64,000 bases of DNA, taken from NCBI GenBank assembly GCA_051294375.1, contig CM119270.1, forward strand, positions 20,668,417 through 20,732,416. The letters are read 5' to 3'. Each line of letters opens with the position of its first letter. Position 1 is the stretch's first letter. Positions 35,905 to 47,927 of the stretch are shown here, piece after piece. The notes beneath the pieces were generated by a model. The model made no database searches. It was not told where the DNA came from and saw only the letters and a program-made list of their open reading frames with translations. The DNA is from Paraspadella gotoi. Lineage: Eukaryota > Chaetognatha. Position numbers and translations under genes: made by a program.

Positions 35905-36742
35905 CATGCACGGTTCCTTTTTACATCGATTTACTCGGCATGGAGTGCACAAGAATGAGATGTCCCGGGATACGTTTCCGGACCTTTGGGCTACACAAAA
36001 AAGAGGTAATCAAATTTTTCCTAATGACAGTTTTTTTATAAATTAATATTAAAATTTAGCTATAGTAAAATCAACAAAGTAGAATAAAAAAATTTAAAAA
36101 TGGTTTAATTTTTTAAAAATAAAAATATCATGCATCATCCATAATCTATGAAGCAATTTACCTTTCGTTTGGATCCATAACCATTTTTTCTATCTTTAAT
36201 AGTTTATTTGTATATTTTTCTTTATTAAAATATTATTTAATTTTTTTCAAATAATTTAAATTTAAAAAAAAATATAACTATGCCAAATGATTGAAGAAAA
36301 TTTTATATTATAAGGGGACTTACCTACGCTAATATAGGCTTTCAAATACATTATATAGTAAGTTATTATGATGATGTTTTGACATAGAAAATAAATAATT
36401 TATAAAATTAAATATATAGAAAAAATTTTAACTTTGAATTTTTTTTAGCATAAAAAATAAATTATAATTAATTGTTCATGATGCTTTTAATAGCCACTGG
36501 TCAGTTTGTATTATTCTCAATTATATAATTTTATAACTTTTTTATTTTTTTAGTAATACTGACTGCTATATTTTAGTTACTTTTGACAAAATCCAAAAAT
36601 TACTGGTATTAAAAATTATGTATGAAACAGACGAAAACTTTTTTTTAAATCACATGCCTATTTAATTGTTTGAACTGATATAATATTATCCTGGACAAAA
36701 TTTAAAAGTCGTTTAAAGCAATCCAACTAGACATTTTTAAGG
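35905..36742 (+). repeat. Large inverted repeat, left arm (about 0.84 kb)
   Basis: Starts CATGCACGGTTCC and runs as the near-exact inverse of 38058-38891. It includes the shared GGAGTGCACAAGAATGAG and TCCCGGGATACGTTTCCGG words. AT-rich, with no gene recognised. Confidence 0.9.
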
Positions 36743-38057
36743 CCAAAAGTTAGGTTGTTTAAAAAAAACTGCAAGATGCAAAAAAGTATAAAAAAAAGTT
36801 ATTTTCTTGAATATCTTTTGAAAAAAAAAGAGGTAGCAAGGTGGGTGTGGTATCAAATTAAGCCCTAATCATGGGACATATTTCTAGAACAGTTTTGTTA
36901 AATTTTATCCATAAATCTTTACACAGTTTTTATTTAAATACGAGTTAAAGTATAACAGTTTTTTGCATTACAAATTTCAATGAAGCATATAAAATTTTTT
37001 TGTTTTTCTTTTGTAAATTAAAAAGAGGAAGTCTGAATATCATTTTAATTACCATTAAATTTCTCTACTTTATAAATTTGCTTGTATTTTTCAGTTAAAG
37101 TAAAAAACAAGCAAAAAATTTTGTAGTAGCTTGATAAAATGTTTTTTAAAATATAAAAAATGATAAATAATAAAAATGTTTTTCAGCTGATATAAACAGT
37201 CTGGACGTCTACCTTCTTGTCTGTGAAAAAAAATATATCATTTTTCATTATCTTTAACTGCAAAGAAAACACTTGATATACTGCCTTGTTTATCATAATA
37301 AAATTTTTAAAAAAATTACTTAACTGCTGACATATTTGACAAAGCAAGACATCATTGTGTTTGAATTGTATTAGATAATTCTTTTTAAATATAACAACCT
37401 TTATAAAGGGAATTTAATTCTATTATTTATCATCCATTTAATTAAGAAAAAAAAATTCGCGAAAAGGGTTCATGACTGACTTAATGATTGCATTTTTAAG
37501 GTTTCTTTACTGCCCCCATTACGCAAGACATAAAAGGTCATTATTATCATGTCACTATGTACAGATTTTCTCTACCCTTTATGCCACCTGAATTCTGAAT
37601 TTTCTTTTTTTCCCTTTCAAAATGTATTAAATTAAAAAAAATTATAGGAGAGAACGATCAGCATGGAGGATACCGTTGGTAAGCCCTTAGTTACCCCACT
37701 TCCCGATCAAATTTTTAAACAAGGTTTTTTTTTCATCTATTCTAGACATAAATCTAACTATTGGTACTATTTATTTTTTAATTTTTTACATTCTCTTTCG
37801 CGTAATCAAAAAAACGTTTTGCGTGTCAAAAAAATTATAGAAAAAAAAGTAAAACGTTTTCAAAAATTAAAAAAATCTATAGAGGAATCTACTATACTTA
37901 ACAAATATACTGATGTTAATATGTGTTAGAACTTTGATGCCCACTCCAAATAAAAAAACTGTTAAATATACTGCTTTTCTGTCATATTAAAGAGGCTACT
38001 GAATTAAGTTAAAACCTACAAAGCAGTCCGAATATCAATTATTTATACATTTGACAA
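36743..38057 (+). repeat. Spacer of the large inverted repeat; dispersed element
   Basis: Most of this 1.3-kb spacer is similar to 52910-53880 in the same orientation: GTGGTATCAAATTAAGCCC, CTGCCCCCATTACGCAAGA and a distal box with GGAGGATACCGTTGGTAAGC. An 88-codon frame (37663-37929) begins in that distal box, but the equivalent copy at 53.7 kb is broken by frameshifts, so it is not called as a gene. Confidence 0.7.
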
Positions 38058-38891
38058 CCTTAAAAATGTCTAGTTGGGATTTGTTTAAAACTTTTTAAAT
38101 TTGTCCAAGGATAATATTATATCAGTTCAAACAATTAAATAGCATGTGATTTAAAAAAAAGTTTTCGTCTGTTTCATAATATTTTAATACCAGTAATTTT
38201 TGGATTTTGTCAAAAGTAAGTAAATATAGCAGTCAGTATTACTAAAAATAAAAAAAGTTATAAAATTATTATAATTGAGAATGATACAACTGCACAGTAG
38301 CATATTAAAAGCATCATGAACAATCTAATAATTATGTTTATTATGCTAAAAAAAAAATTCAAAGTTAAAATTTTTTCATATATTAATTTTATAAATTATT
38401 TATTTTCTATGTCAAAACATCATTATAATAAATCTTACTATAAATGTATTTGAAGGCCTATATTAGGTAGGTAAGTCCTTATTAATATAAAAATTTTTCT
38501 TACAATCATTTTGCATAGTTATAATTTTTTTTTAATTTAAATTATTTGAAAAAAAATTAAAATAATATTTTAATAAGAAAAATTAATTACAAATAAACTA
38601 TTAAAAAAGGAATAATGGTTATGGACTCAAACGAAAGAAAATTGTTCATAGATTATGGATGATGCATGATATTTTCATTTTTAAAAAAATTATAAACCAT
38701 TTTTAAATTTTTTTTATTCTACTTTATTGATTTTATATAGCTAATTTTAATATTAATTTAATAAAAACTGTCATTAGGAAAAATTTGATACCCTTTTTTT
38801 GGTAGCCCAAAAGTCCGGAAACGTATCCCGGGACATCTCATTCTTGTGCACTCCATGCCGAGTAAATCGATGTAAAAAGGAACCGTGCATG
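38058..38891 (-). repeat. Large inverted repeat, right arm
   Basis: Inverse of 35905-36742; both outer ends abut CAT/ATC-rich microsatellite sequence (left 35840-35905, right 38920-39070). Confidence 0.9.
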
Positions 38892-39024
38892 TCTTCCTCT
38901 TTGTGTCGTCGGCGTCATCATAATCATGATATATCTCATTATCATCATCAACGTCATCGTTCATCATAATCATAATCATCATAATGATTATACTCATTAT
39001 CGTTATCATTATCATTATCATCAT

Positions 39025-39069
<45 letters not shown>

Positions 39070-39302
39070 GCTTTCGAAATCCAAATTAGATGAAATTCGA
39101 GAAATGATTTTGGGTTAGAGACTGAGATTCGGATTTGTTTTCGATCCTTGTTGTTGTTGTTGTTGATGTTACTGTTGTTGTGTTGTTGTTGTGGTTATTG
39201 ATGTTGATGCAGTCTTTTTATTTCTTTACATAAGAGATGTGGTTATTTGATATATGATTTGTCATTAATATTTTACGAACGAATACAATTGATATTCAGT
39301 AA

Positions 39303-39304
<2 letters not shown>

Positions 39305-39394
<90 letters not shown>

Positions 39395-39483
39395 CACAAA
39401 AAGTGAGTAAAATCGCATAGAACGTGAACCGAATGACGAAATCCAAAAATTGTCGACGTCGAAATCAATATTCTCTCTCTCTC

Positions 39484-39569
<86 letters not shown>

Positions 39570-39666
39570 GACCCTTTTTGACCCCGGGCGTTGACCTCGC
39601 TTTGACCCACTTTATCCCCCTTTGCCCCCCTTTTCTAATTTCGTCCTCTACCCCGTACCTCTCTCT

Positions 39667-39730
<64 letters not shown>
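39305..39730 (+). repeat. Three (CT)n blocks in tandem with unique spacers
   Basis: CT tracts at about 39305-39391, 39473-39562 and 39660-39730, separated by short unique sequence that includes TTTGACCC repeats. Confidence 0.95.
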
Positions 39731-39733
<3 letters not shown>

Positions 39734-39739
39734 ACCCCC

Positions 39740-40440
39740 TAAGCCACCACTCCTCTGACCCCCTGACCTCTACCGAATCCCCTCTCGTCTCATAAAACCG
39801 GATCCACCCCAATTTTGTTGTCGTTGTTGTTCTTTTCTTTCCGCGCTCCTCGTGATCTCCGCCCCGGGACCCTTTTTTTTTCGGGGATCGAGACCCGCCC
39901 GCTCGGGCCACCGATCCGCTTGGGCTGTTGTTGTTGTTGTTGCCGAGAAGGGGTTTCGCTTTGTTTTTCGTTGACCCTAAAGAAGCCGAAGGGGCTGCGA
40001 GTCAAAGATGCGGGTTTACAAAAACATTGATGGACCAATCTCGCTCTTTAACACATTCTTTTTTGAACATAACAACTTTCAAAAGATTATAAGCATAAAC
40101 ATACGAATCACTTTGTCACCCCGACATTTATACAATCTTTCATCAAAGACGGTCACAATTTTTGGAGAACCTTGTTTTAACAAACAAGGAAACAATGCTT
40201 GTTTTTTATTATTTATTTTATTTGCCAATTAATGTATTTGTGCATCAATCTGTATCATTATTTGATATTAATAATAATTTTTCATATCAATTTTAACTGC
40301 TTAAAATGAAGTATAATTATTTTCCCAAAATAGCTCGAACACCCTGTATTTGTTTCCTTTTTTTTCATTTTCCCTCCACGAGACAATATATATGCTTTCT
40401 AGATGTAGCAGGCAATGATTAAGCCCCCTCCTTCCCTGAC
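39740..40440. other. Short GC-rich stretch then AT-rich spacer
   Basis: 39770-40015 is GC-rich with a GTT tract (39927-39943). A minus-strand frame of 82 codons contains a glutamine run and basic residues, with an AG acceptor-like site at about 40000. This is too little to call an exon. The rest is AT-rich with nothing seen. Confidence 0.3.
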
Positions 40441-41765
40441 GTGTTTAACCCTGTTTCCCATGCTTTCTCTCTCCTTCCCATGTTTCCTCTCTCCTTCCCA
40501 TGCTTTTTCTCTCTTTCCCATGCTTTCTCTCTCCTTCCCATGCTTTCTCTCTATTTCCCATGTTTTTCACCTTTGACCAATTCTCTTCCTGACCATAAAC
40601 TGCTTTTTCCATCTTTACCCTGCTATCCCTTTCCTCTCCATGCTTTTTCTCCCTCTTTCTATTCTTTCTCCTTGCTGCTCCCTTCTTTTCCTCTCATTCT
40701 CGCCCTTCCCCTCTTTCTTTTTTTTCCTTGTTCTTCCTTTTTCTTTCTTTCCTTTCTCTTCAATTGACCCTAAATCTTCTTTAAATCTCAGAACGATCGT
40801 CGCTTCTCTTTCCTTTCTACTTCCCCTCTCTCCCTACCACTCTCCTCTTTCCCTTCCTCTCTCCCCTTTCCACTTCCCCCTTTCTCTAGCACTTCCTTCT
40901 TTCCTTTCTCTCTCCCCTTTCCACTTCCCCTTAATTAACAGCACTCTCCTCTTTCCTCTGCTCTCCCCTTTCCAACTTCCCTTTCTCTACACACTTCCTT
41001 CTTTCCTTTCCTCTCATCCGCCTTTCCACTTCCCCCCCTTATCTACCACTCTCCTATTTCCCTTCCTCTCTCCCCTTTCCACTTCCCCCTTTCTCTACCA
41101 CTTCCTCTTTCCTTTCTACTTCCCTCTCTCCCTTCCCACTCTCCTCTTTCCCTTCCTCTCTCTCCTTTCCACTTCCCTTTCTCTAAGACACTTCCGCTTC
41201 TTTCCTTTACTCTCTCCCCTTTCCAATCCCCCCTTAAATCTACCACTTTCCTTCTTTCCTTTCTCTGTCCTCTTTCCACTGTCCCCCCCTTCTCTAAACC
41301 ACTCCTTCTTTCCCTTCTCACTCCCCTTTCCACATCCATTTTTAGCTATCCACTTCTTCCTATCCACCACATTCCTTCGTTCTCTTCTCGTCCTCACCAT
41401 TTCCACTTTCCTTTTTCCTTTCCACTTCCCCCTCTCCATACCACTCCTCCTCTATCTCTTTCTCTCTCCCCTTTCCACTTCCCCCTTTTCTTCCTTTCCA
41501 TTTCCCCTCTCTCCCTACCAACTCTCCTCTCTTCTCTTCCTCTCTCAACTTTCCACTTCCCCTTTTTCCTTTTCCAACTCCCCGATTCCCATCCACATCC
41601 CACTTTCCCTTCCAGGCGTCCTTCAACTCCCCCTAGTCTTCTCTCCCTCTTTTTTCCCTTCCATTCGATGTTCACCCAATTTAAACTGTCCTCTTCTTCC
41701 TTTCCCTTTCCAATCCCCATTCTCCTTCGCCACTTCCCTACCCCGTTTCCCACCTCACCTTTTCA
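40440..41765 (+). repeat. 1.3-kb pyrimidine-rich minisatellite block
   Basis: Words such as CTTCCCATGCTTTCTCTC (40455-40560) and then CCCCTTTCCACTTCCCC / TACCACTCTCCTCTTTCC recur every 50-60 bp. Purines are rare on the plus strand, so a 448-codon frame stays open. It is a repeat, not a gene. Confidence 0.85.
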
Positions 41766-42436
41766 GAAAAAGAAGTAGAAAGAAGAGAAGAGGAAGAAAG
41801 AAAGAGATGACGATCAGATCCTTGTCAACTTTAAAGACTCAATCTTCAAAAATCATCTCCTTACCTTTTTTTCTTTTTGCGCTAGATGGGATAGTACTTA
41901 CTCGAGACCGAATCAGCTTTGAACCGAAATTCGCCAAATATTTAAAGAAAGTTGGCGTTCAAAATGGCCTTTTAACTTTCTATTAATGTTTTTTCTTTTC
42001 GGACTTATTTTTTTCTTATTTATAAAAAAGAAAAAAACAGTTGAAAACCAAATACGTTGTTTTGGTGAATCCTCAAGGTTTCACGATTGAAGCGAATCGA
42101 AAAAAGAAAAAAAGAGAGACGTCGAGGGTGAGATTAAGAGTCGAGAAGAACAACGCGTATGGATAGCATCGGGAAAATATTAATTTGGTATTAATTTAAA
42201 AAGATATTAATATTATAATTTTTTTATTATATCTAGTTATTTTAAGATTGCTGATTAAACTTTCATGTCATTTTATTTTAATTTTTTTAAATTTTGCAAT
42301 TTTAATTTTTTTTTAATATTTACAAATAATAATATTTTTCGAAATTTTACAATCATACTGATTAAATATCATGATAAATTTTTTATTCCCGACGATCAAG
42401 AACAACGTGAGAAAACGGAAACTTGATCCCGGCTCG

Positions 42437-42437
42437 A

Positions 42438-42470
<33 letters not shown>

Positions 42471-42655
42471 CTCTTCTTCTCTCTCTCTTCTCTCCTTCTC
42501 TCTCTCCTCTCTCTCTCTCTCTTCGCACAATCTCTCCATCTCTATCTCACCCTCCGCCCAATTAAAACTGAAAGACTAGCAAATATCGTCTCGTCTTTAA
42601 TTCGTCTTCCAATAGAAAAAAAAATCCAAAATCGCTTCCCCGGAGCCGGAGGCCG

Positions 42656-42687
<32 letters not shown>

Positions 42688-42708
42688 CTCTCTCTCTCTC
42701 TCTCTTCA

Positions 42709-42752
<44 letters not shown>

Positions 42753-42755
42753 AAT
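42437..42755 (+). repeat. CT-rich microsatellite pair
   Basis: CT tracts at about 42437-42540 and 42655-42752 around a short unique segment. Confidence 0.9.
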
Positions 42756-42974
42756 CGAATCAAAGAGTTTCAACAAGAAGAGGAAATACTTGAAAGGCAA
42801 GGGTGAGAGAGGGAGAGTGAAAAAATTGAGGCTCCGTGAAAAAAAATAAGGTTGTGATGTTCAATGTAGAATATTTTAGGTTTTGCAACTCACAAGTCTT
42901 TTCATTTGGGTTTCAAAGATAGAAAGATGTGAATACCTTGTCGGCGGCAGGAAACGTTTGAGATCGTGGCGAGC

Positions 42975-43015
42975 ATGCCAACCATGCCAACCATGCCAAC
43001 CATGCCAAGCTTTTC
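42975..43015 (+). repeat. 10-bp repeat (CATGCCAAC.)n
   Basis: Four units of CATGCCAACx in a row. Confidence 0.85.
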
Positions 43016-43189
43016 AGGTGATGAATTAGCGACTAAAATAGACAAGTGGGATGTGAGAAAAGTGATTTAGAGTGAAAAAGATTCGTGAATCTGTGAGGGT
43101 AGAAACCTTTAATCCTTTTTGACTCTCACGTTATTTTTAGTAGCGCCGCGAGTACTCGTACTTTTCGGTCGGTCTGTCGGTCGGTATGT

Positions 43190-43400
43190 CTGGGACTAGG
43201 TTAATGATAACGATTAGGGACTTGGATAGAGATCTAAGGCGATGGTTTCGGGTTACTGATTAGGGTTAGGGATTAAGGTCAAGAATTAGTTTATAAGGTT
43301 TAAGGATATAGTTAGGATTAAAATTAAAGTAAAAAATACATCTTAGGATAAACGAACAGAAATGGGGGTCTCTCGGAAAAGAGTGTCCCATTGTCTTTCT
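43190..43400 (+). repeat. Dispersed module: GGGTCTC box plus TTAGGG-like tract, copy 3
   Basis: Degenerate TTAGGN tract (43190-43320) followed by AGAAATGGGGGTCTC (43358-43372), in the same orientation as the copy at 33 kb. Confidence 0.5.
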
Positions 43401-43954
43401 AAGTTCAATCAACTCTAAATTCTTTTTTTTAAATTCGTAAAACCCGAATCTTTTTAAATTCGTTAAACCCGAAAGGCTTCCCGTAAATTAGTCGGCCTTG
43501 GTCGACGGAACGAACTCTTTACCGCTCGAAGTGACATTCGGTCGACGACGGAAAATATTTCACTTATCACGAGGTTAATTATCCGTGAGACGCGGTAATT
43601 ATTTTCTTAGTTTACTCGGCCGGCCCACTATGTTTTTTTTTCCCTCTCATTTTGTGGAGACGTCAAAAACGGTCGGTGGCGTTTGATCGTGGCGCCCCGT
43701 AGTGAGAGTTTTACAACTCTCTCGTTAAGGGGAGAATTGATTTCGTCGTTGAGTTGTGACGTTGTACAATTAGGTTCTCCTGTTGTTTATTTATGTTGTG
43801 TATTGACGTCGTTAAAATAGTGTTGCGTTGTGATGGTTGAAAATTGTTATGTGGCTGTATTTTATTGTTTTCATTACGAAACGAATGATAGAAGAATGAG
43901 AGATAGATAGATAAATAGGTTGTAAATGGACCAAAGTACCCTATACACACACAG

Positions 43955-43983
43955 AGAGAGAGAGAGAGACAGACAGAGAGAGA

Positions 43984-44035
<52 letters not shown>
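43955..44035 (+). repeat. (GA)n microsatellite
   Basis: GA units preceded by CACACA. Another GA block is at 44200-44282. Confidence 0.9.
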
Positions 44036-44044
<9 letters not shown>

Positions 44045-44224
44045 GAGAGAGGGAGAGGGAGAGAAATATTCTGGAAATTTTCGATTTAATCGAATTTAAT
44101 GGGACTTTGAAAACTCTCAGCGTTAGTTTATATTTCATTTATACTATACTCGAAGCTGGAATCCTAGAATCCTCTCTAGTACTAGAAGAAAGAAAGAAGG
44201 AGAGAGAGAGAAAGAGAAAGAGAT

Positions 44225-44263
<39 letters not shown>

Positions 44264-44519
44264 AAGAGAGAGAGAAAGAGAGATGTTGTCAAATTCATTG
44301 ACTGAGATAAGGACTTTATTGCATGAACTAAATGATTGATTGATTGTTCAGAATATAATTAATCAACTTTTCGCGAAACAAAAAGTCAACTCGCCCACCC
44401 GATAATGGCGTCGCGAAGCGGAGGTTGATCGACAGCGGCGCGCAGCTCTACCGCCTGCCGCTCCTCCGCCCTGCCGATTACAGCTGCCGTTTACTGCCCG
44501 ACGTCCTGACCGACCGACC

Positions 44520-44640
44520 ACCGCCCTTCCGTTCCCTGACCTGCCCGTTCTCCTGACCTGCCGTTTCCCTGACCTGACCTGACCTGACCTGACCGTTTCC
44601 CTGACCTGCCGTCCCTGACCTGCCGTTGTCTCCCCTCCAA
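44520..44640 (+). repeat. CTGACCTGCCGTTTCC minisatellite with TGACC array
   Basis: GC-rich short repeats including five adjacent TGACC units (44570-44594). A minus-strand frame of 123 codons covers it but is composed of repeats and is not called as a gene. Confidence 0.7.
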
Positions 44641-45299
44641 TCGAGGAACCGCCGAAACAAAACAGGCCAAACTCCAGCGGAAGGAACGAGAGACCGAGCC
44701 TAAGGAAGCTTCGACCAATAGGAGACAAAGGCAACGCTACTTATCGCAAAATAGCAAGAGAACAGGCTGGCGAATCACTACATTCGACGGCTGGAACTGG
44801 AATTCCATCAACCGGAATGTTTTTTTTCGACATCCCAACGAACCTTCGACCACCAAAGACGAAAGGGACATGCCTTCCCTTCCCGACAGAGCAGCATAAA
44901 CACAGAAAGAACTTCTCATTGATATAATATCTTTAAATATACGAGAGAGTCTTAATTTAAAGCTTGCAGGGACCTGCGATGTCAGTATCATGTAAGAGTG
45001 AGGGAGGCCTTAAACTACCAAAGCCTGTCCAAAGTCAGGGGCAAGAGGGCTTATTTATTAAATGAATGGATAATTTTCATTGGTTGATTCCATTCCCACG
45101 GCGTTCGCCCGATCCTCCGATCCGTTTTCAATTTTCGAAGAGTTAAAAGTCCTTTGATGCTAATTTCATAAAATACAGAAAATATTTAAAATTAATTCTT
45201 TCGAACGCATGAGCACAAATAAAGTAAGGTTAAAAAATATCATTTCCGCAGAGAGAGGGAAAGAATTATTGAGGCGAGGTATAATATTTAACACCAAGT

Positions 45300-45960
45300 A
45301 AAAAAACGTTTGCCTAAGAAGAGACGAAAGAAGGTAGTAAAATACGAATTCGAAGTACTATGGCAACAGCCAGGTTGCCTGTGATGCCTATTGGGGGAAT
45401 CTGCCTGTTGGCTTTGGGGGCTTCGACCTTCAGTGACGCATCCAGTCACTGGGGCGGTTACCCTAGGACGGTCTCGCTTTGCCAACGCAGAGAGAAGTCG
45501 TTAGGACTGTGGAATTAACAACGCCTGGGATGGTGAGTTCCCCCTCTGAGCCAATGGTGCTGGCCGTGAGGTGGTGTGAATATACCACCACAGTACCGCG
45601 GTTTAATCTTGAAAAAGTAGATGGCGATAGATAACAGTTGTGAGTGTGCCAAAATCTTTTGACAACATTTGTCCCTGTGTCCGTCCCTCCAAGAGCACAA
45701 CAAATAGCATAAAGTTATGTAAATTTACGCAACACCACTTTATTTATCATTTTATTCATTTTATTCACTTTTACGTCCAATCGTCAATCATTGGATGAAA
45801 TTCATAATCAAACTAGCAGCTCTGCTTGCCGCGGGGACAGATCGCCCGGTGCCGACATTGATAGATTGCATTGGCCAATATTACTAGGCATGGTCCTGGC
45901 TTACAGAGAACTTCATTGATCCTTTTATTAATTTATTGATTCCTTCAGTTTTTTACCGAT
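45300..45960. other. Unclassified non-repetitive segment
   Basis: A segment of normal complexity (45310-45700) with several inverted words, such as GGTGGT...ACCACC at about 45574-45590, then 45820-45930 also complex. It looks like a dispersed element or an RNA-coding unit but matches nothing recognised. No open frame of interest. Confidence 0.3.
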
Positions 45961-46380
45961 TCTAAAATGCAGACAAAAGTGAGATGGAGCGACAGGATGA
46001 GCAGGTGTCGACAGACGTTGACAAAAGGTCATTTCTGAGAAGAGAAGGTAAATTACTGAACACAATTGCCGAGCTTCGGATTCTCGATGGCAGATGTCGC
46101 TTCATTATCCAGCCACCAGCAGGTGAGCGGTGAATGGTAGGCGGCGGGTAGCAGGTGGCAAAAAGTGAGCGGCAGATAATGACGGATGCTGATTTTTCGA
46201 ACAATGTGGATGAAAGGTATCATCACGATAGATTGTTGTTGTTGTTATCCTCATCAGTGCTTTTGTTTATTTTATGGTAGATGTTTTCAATTTATTTTTA
46301 TTCCAGTTTCATCATTTATTTCATTATTGTCTTCCATTTCAAAACATTGTTGTTGTTGTTGTTGTTGTTATTTTTTTGAC

Positions 46381-47292
46381 GTCGACGTCGCCCTCCAGTG
46401 CCATCTCTATCTCCTTCGTCGACGTCATCCTTATCTTCGCTCAACTTGTTGTGTTTCCGGCAACATTCTTGACAATGCAAACAAGGACGCTAGACGAAAG
46501 ACCGGTTGGCAACGGGATCTTGTTGGCGGCACAGGTGGAATGGGAGGCAGAAGTGCCAGGACCGTGAGATGGGCAATAGGGTGGAGTGATGAAAAGTTTG
46601 AGTGATTGAACATTATTTTTTGCTGCCTATGGACATTTATTATAATTGAATTTTAAATCCTTTTAAAAAATTTGTTAGCATAACAGTATAGCAAATTCAA
46701 TTATTTATATGTTAATATCCTTACAAAATCGTCAAATTTCAAAATAATTTTTTTTATTTTTAAGAACTGATTTGGATTCGCTGTAAAAAACTAAGAAACT
46801 TTTATAAAATATGTTATACGATATTTTAATGTTTAGAATCACAAAAAATGACTAAAAGGTTTTAACATATATAAGTTTCTTCTACAGAGAATAAAAAAAT
46901 CAGGAATTTTCACCTTTTTTCTTATTTTAAACATTGAAGATGACAGAATTTTGATAACATGTTTTATATTTTTGATTCAACTTTTTATGAAGAATCTGAA
47001 TCTTTATTAAAAGTTTTATAAAAATTATTTTTAAAATTTACTATTTTATAAGGATATTATTACAAATATATCATATTTACTATTCTGTTTCCGAGATAAT
47101 ATGAACAAAATATTTTTTGTACTAGTTAATCATACTATCTCACATCTAAATGTCATTGTTCGATCATTCAATATTTTTTTTGTTCTTGAGTGCTCCACTC
47201 TAATGGGCAATCCGGGAAGGCGTCGGCTTGGCAGGATGGCATGGCGTCCTTGGATGGAATCCAAAACCAGCCAATGACAGGAGGATGATTGC
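46381..47292 (-). pseudogene. Decayed receptor-kinase Ig exon
   Basis: Two pieces match the first exon of the receptor kinase gene downstream. 47292-47180 (minus) still reads [10 protein letters not shown] and MPSC after an intact AATCCAG acceptor. 46575-46381 reads [10 protein letters not shown], then VAGN. Between them lies an unrelated AT-rich insertion of about 0.55 kb. In the second piece the codon at 46443-46441 is TGA where the intact gene has CGA (Arg). No transmembrane or kinase part is present in this copy. It is a partial, non-functional duplicate. Confidence 0.8.
46600..47175. mobile_element. Insertion in the decayed Ig exon
   Basis: AT-rich block absent from the intact homologue. 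Its edges read TGATTGAACATT and, inverted, TGATCGAACAATG. Inner words are also mirrored: GATTTGGATTCGCTG (about 46770) against AAGAATCTGAATC (about 46990, inverse). It resembles the foldback MITE in design but not clearly in sequence. Confidence 0.4.
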
Positions 47293-47507
47293 CTGGATTT
47301 TATTTGTTTGTTTGGGAGGGGGGAATATGAAAAAAATATGGATATGATCAAGTTAAATGGTTAAATAAAATTGCGTCACTGCGATTGTTATTAATGTAAT
47401 ATATTTTTATGAGATATTTAGAATTGCTATGGTGATTTTTAATGCCATAATTGGTTCATTTTTGTTTTGTAAGATTTCTGTAAAAATTTATAAATAATCA
47501 AATAAAA

Positions 47508-47740
47508 ATGTTTCTCCTCTTCCTCTTCCTCCTCCTTTTCCCCCTTATTTTAAATTATTTATCTTCCTCTTTCTACTCTTCCTCCTCCTCCTTTATTTCT
47601 TCCAAAGTTTCTTTTCTGATTTTCTTCTTCCTCTTCCTCCTCCTCCCCCTTATTTTAAGTTATTTATCTTCCTCCTTCTACTCTTCCTCCTCCTTCTCCA
47701 TTTCCTCCAGTTTCTTTTCTCATTCTCTTCTTCCTTCACC
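47508..47740 (+). repeat. TCC-rich pyrimidine tract upstream of the XK-related gene
   Basis: TCCTCC/CTTCC tract with an internal duplication of about 125 bp. The homologous tract in copy 2 (60267-60400) has a single unit. Both stay open in one frame because pyrimidines do not make stop codons. Confidence 0.8.
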
Positions 47741-47927
47741 TTGTCCTTATTCTCTTTTTATTTGTCATTATTTTTTAAATTATATGTTACTTGTATCAAA
47801 TTTTATATTAATAGTGTGAAGATTGTTAATTAGATAATATGGAGAACGTGTGGTAATGATATTTAGAATGATTGTAACATTTGGCCATTCCAAACGTTTT
47901 ACTTAAAGAAACCAATTCTTCTTGCAG

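Noticed and set aside
37663-37929. 88-codon frame in the spacer of the large inverted repeat
   Set aside because: The related copy at 53.7 kb is broken by indels and the frame is lysine-rich and AT-driven; it looks like non-coding repeat sequence.
39790-40038. Minus-strand frame with a glutamine run and basic residues
   Set aside because: It has one acceptor-like AG, but no donor partner, neighbouring exon or recognisable domain. Kept only as a note.
40640-41986. 448-codon open frame on the plus strand
   Set aside because: It lies in a pyrimidine-rich minisatellite with periodic Pro/Leu/Ser/Phe content; such DNA rarely forms stop codons. No domain or splice context.
44363-44734. 123-codon arginine/glycine-rich frame on the minus strand
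   Set aside because: Built from the CTGACCTGCC minisatellite; several overlapping frames are equally open.
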